Shown here in pieces: positions 22,430 to 23,739 of a DNA stretch of 23,739 nucleotides. Below the pieces are notes generated by a model that had not been told where the DNA came from, searched no databases, and was given only the letters and a program-made list of their open reading frames with translations. The DNA lies in assembly GCA_039935415.1 (NCBI GenBank), contig JBDTKH010000018.1, positions 1 to 23,739 on the forward strand, in the 5' to 3' direction. The DNA is from Palsa-870 sp039935415 (lineage in GTDB: Bacteria > Chloroflexota > Dormibacteria > Dormibacterales > Dormibacteraceae). Each line of letters begins with the position of its first letter. The stretch's first letter is position 1. A program made the position numbers and the translations under genes.

Positions 22430-23584
22430 CTAGGGGATTTGGCGCGCACGTCGGCTTGATGCCGTTCGCGGGATCAGCGCCGTGCTCGCTCCCAACAAAC
22501 ATACGGCGCTGATGGAGAGGAAGGCGTAGGTCGGGCTGAGCGTGAACAGCGCGCCGCCCGCGAGCGCGCCCACGATCTGAACCCCGTTCTGAACCGTCTG
22601 GAACACGCCTTGCGTCCGGCCCTGGTGGCCGGGCTCGGCCTGGCGGCTGACCTCGGCGATCAGGCTTGGCGAGCCGGAGATCGTGAACGCACCCTCGATC
22701 AATCCGAGGCCGATCAGCCACGGAACCGAGGTCACGAAGGGATAGATCGTCGAGAACAGCGCGGTCACGAGGAGCGCGCCGACGATCAGCCGGATGGGCC
22801 GGAACCGGTCTCCGAGCGCCCCTGCCTGTGCGCTCACGAGAAGCGCGGGGATGCCAAACGTGGCGAAGGAGATGCCGACCGCGAGTGTGGTCGCGCCACG
22901 GTGCGTCATGTACAGCGACCAGATGGTGTCGAACGTCCCGATCATGTACGAGGTCCCGACCCCGAGGAGGATGAGCGGGAGCAGCGATCGGGCGATGCGC
23001 AGCGCTCCGATCGGAGCCTCCGACGACACTGCGAGCCTGACATTGGGGAGGGCCACCATCGCCACTGCGGCCAGCCCGCAGACAACAGCCGCGACGACGA
23101 ACACGACGCTCAGGTTGAACAGCGCGATGAGGCCGCCGATCGCCGGCCCGATGATGATGCCGACCATGTTGGTCGACTGCATCACCCCAAACGCGCGACC
23201 GAGCTCGTTCGGCGGGACGATCTCCGCGATCAGGCCGTTGGCGGCCGGCCAGAAGGCTCCCGCAGCCGCCCCATGCAGGAACCGGACGGCGATGAAAGCC
23301 GCGAGCGGCAGCTTCGGAAGGTAGGCGAGAAACAGCGCGGCCTCACATGCAAGTGACGCGACCATGACCGTTCTGGTTCCGAGACGATCCGCCGCCCAGC
23401 CTGCCGGGTAACGGATGACCGCGTTGCCGAGCAGGCCCGCGGCGAAGACGGCTCCGACGAGCGCGGCCACGGCGCCTCGTCGCGAGAGAAAGATCGGCAG
23501 GAGCGGGAGGAAGAACCAGAAGCCGATAGAGGCCAGCAGGTTGCAGCCGTACAGGATCCACAGCGTCCGTCGATTTCGCTGCAT
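22430..23584 (-). CDS. Major facilitator superfamily transporter
   Basis: About 384 aa from the ATG at 23584. A GTG at 23629 would add 15 residues but run into the divergent lipoate-ligase-like gene. The sequence is a series of about 12 hydrophobic helices. The loop between helices 2 and 3 carries GWAADRLGTRTVM, the MFS motif A (G-x-x-x-D-R-x-G-x-R), and helix 5 has a Gly/Pro-rich IIGPAIGG resembling motif C of drug antiporters. A drug or metabolite exporter is likely; the substrate cannot be told. It heads the operon with the exordium-like and phosphoesterase genes. Confidence 0.92.
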   Translation of the reverse strand: MQRNRRTLWILYGCNLLASIGFWFFLPLLPIFLSRRGAVAALVGAVFAAGLLGNAVIRYPAGWAADRLGTRTVMVASLACEAALFLAYLPKLPLAAFIAVRFLHGAAAGAFWPAANGLIAEIVPPNELGRAFGVMQSTNMVGIIIGPAIGGLIALFNLSVVFVVAAVVCGLAAVAMVALPNVRLAVSSEAPIGALRIARSLLPLILLGVGTSYMIGTFDTIWSLYMTHRGATTLAVGISFATFGIPALLVSAQAGALGDRFRPIRLIVGALLVTALFSTIYPFVTSVPWLIGLGLIEGAFTISGSPSLIAEVSRQAEPGHQGRTQGVFQTVQNGVQIVGALAGGALFTLSPTYAFLSISAVCLLGASTALIPRTASSRRARQIP

Positions 23585-23605
23585 CGGGAATACTTTCGCA
23601 GAGCC

Positions 23606-23739
23606 ATGGCGGTCGACCCGATGCACCACACGGAATGGGACGTCATCCCCTCAACACCGCACCCTGCGCACATGCACATGGCGCTCGACGAGGTGTTGCT
23701 CGATCGCGTGATCACGGGCGCGCGCCGTCCGACCCTTCG
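23606..23739 (+). CDS. Lipoate-protein ligase-like protein (partial, N-terminus only)
   Basis: 44 codons are visible and the frame is open to the right edge. EWDVIPSTPHPAHMHMALDE and then VLLDRVITGARRPTLR match the opening of the LplA/biotin-lipoate ligase fold, where a Met-Ala-Leu-Asp-Glu segment and a Pro-Thr-Leu-Arg strand are typical. ATG at 23606 or 23621 could be the start; neither has a strong Shine-Dalgarno. Divergent from the MFS gene with a 21-base gap. Such enzymes attach lipoate or octanoate to 2-oxoacid dehydrogenases or glycine cleavage H protein. Confidence 0.7.
   Translation, partial: MAVDPMHHTEWDVIPSTPHPAHMHMALDEVLLDRVITGARRPTL

Noticed and set aside
1..23739. CRISPR array, tRNA or rRNA genes, integrase or insertion sequence
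   Set aside because: I saw no regularly spaced repeats, cloverleaf-like segments, transposase motifs or attachment sites by eye. A tRNA or covariance scan would settle this.

Overview
The window is GC-rich chromosomal DNA from a bacterium. Genes are densely packed, GTG and TTG starts are common, and there are several lipoproteins. I see no rRNA, tRNA, CRISPR array, phage or transposase gene. The style fits a high-GC soil lineage such as Dormibacterota, Chloroflexota or Actinomycetota, but no marker gene here fixes the phylum, so this is only a guess.

Positions 1-7621 hold a corrinoid-dependent demethylation locus. A plus-strand operon (1171-5627) encodes a cobalamin-binding methyl-carrier protein, a methyl-tetrahydrofolate:corrinoid methyltransferase, a ferredoxin/ASKHA reductive activator of corrinoid proteins, a DUF1638 protein and a small protein of the misnamed 'virulence factor' family. 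Facing it on the minus strand are an MttB-superfamily methyltransferase without pyrrolysine and a cyclodeaminase/methenyl-THF cyclohydrolase-like protein. The expected flow is: methylated amine (or similar substrate) -> MttB-like protein -> Co(I) corrinoid protein -> tetrahydrofolate -> oxidation on folate. The ASKHA protein would rescue oxidised Co(II). A divergent IclR regulator and the start of a lipoprotein solute-binding protein lie upstream and probably supply control and uptake. The substrate cannot be read from the sequence.

Positions 7622-17362 hold unrelated housekeeping and accessory genes: an Upf1-type SF1 helicase with a zinc ribbon, a HIT hydrolase, two divergent lipoproteins, an acyl-CoA synthetase coupled to a SAM methyltransferase, a sugar-isomerase-like TIM barrel, a tandem GNAT protein and a PaaI-type thioesterase.

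Positions 17479-23739 hold two tandem membrane-anchored Asp-box propeller paralogues, a GNAT acetyltransferase, and a minus-strand operon of an MFS transporter, an exordium-like HExxE protein and a phospholipase C/acid phosphatase-type phosphoesterase. The window ends inside a lipoate-protein-ligase-like gene.

Small palindromic repeats are scattered through the window. Two copies of a 55-56 bp double-hairpin element lie at 5281 and 17409, with a related hairpin at 7648. A separate 22-bp exact repeat occurs inside two adjacent genes of the demethylation operon. The first element encodes the C-terminal tail of the DUF1638 protein and supplies the ribosome-binding site of the next gene. Two genes have no usable ATG/GTG/TTG at their conserved N-terminus and appear to start at CTG.
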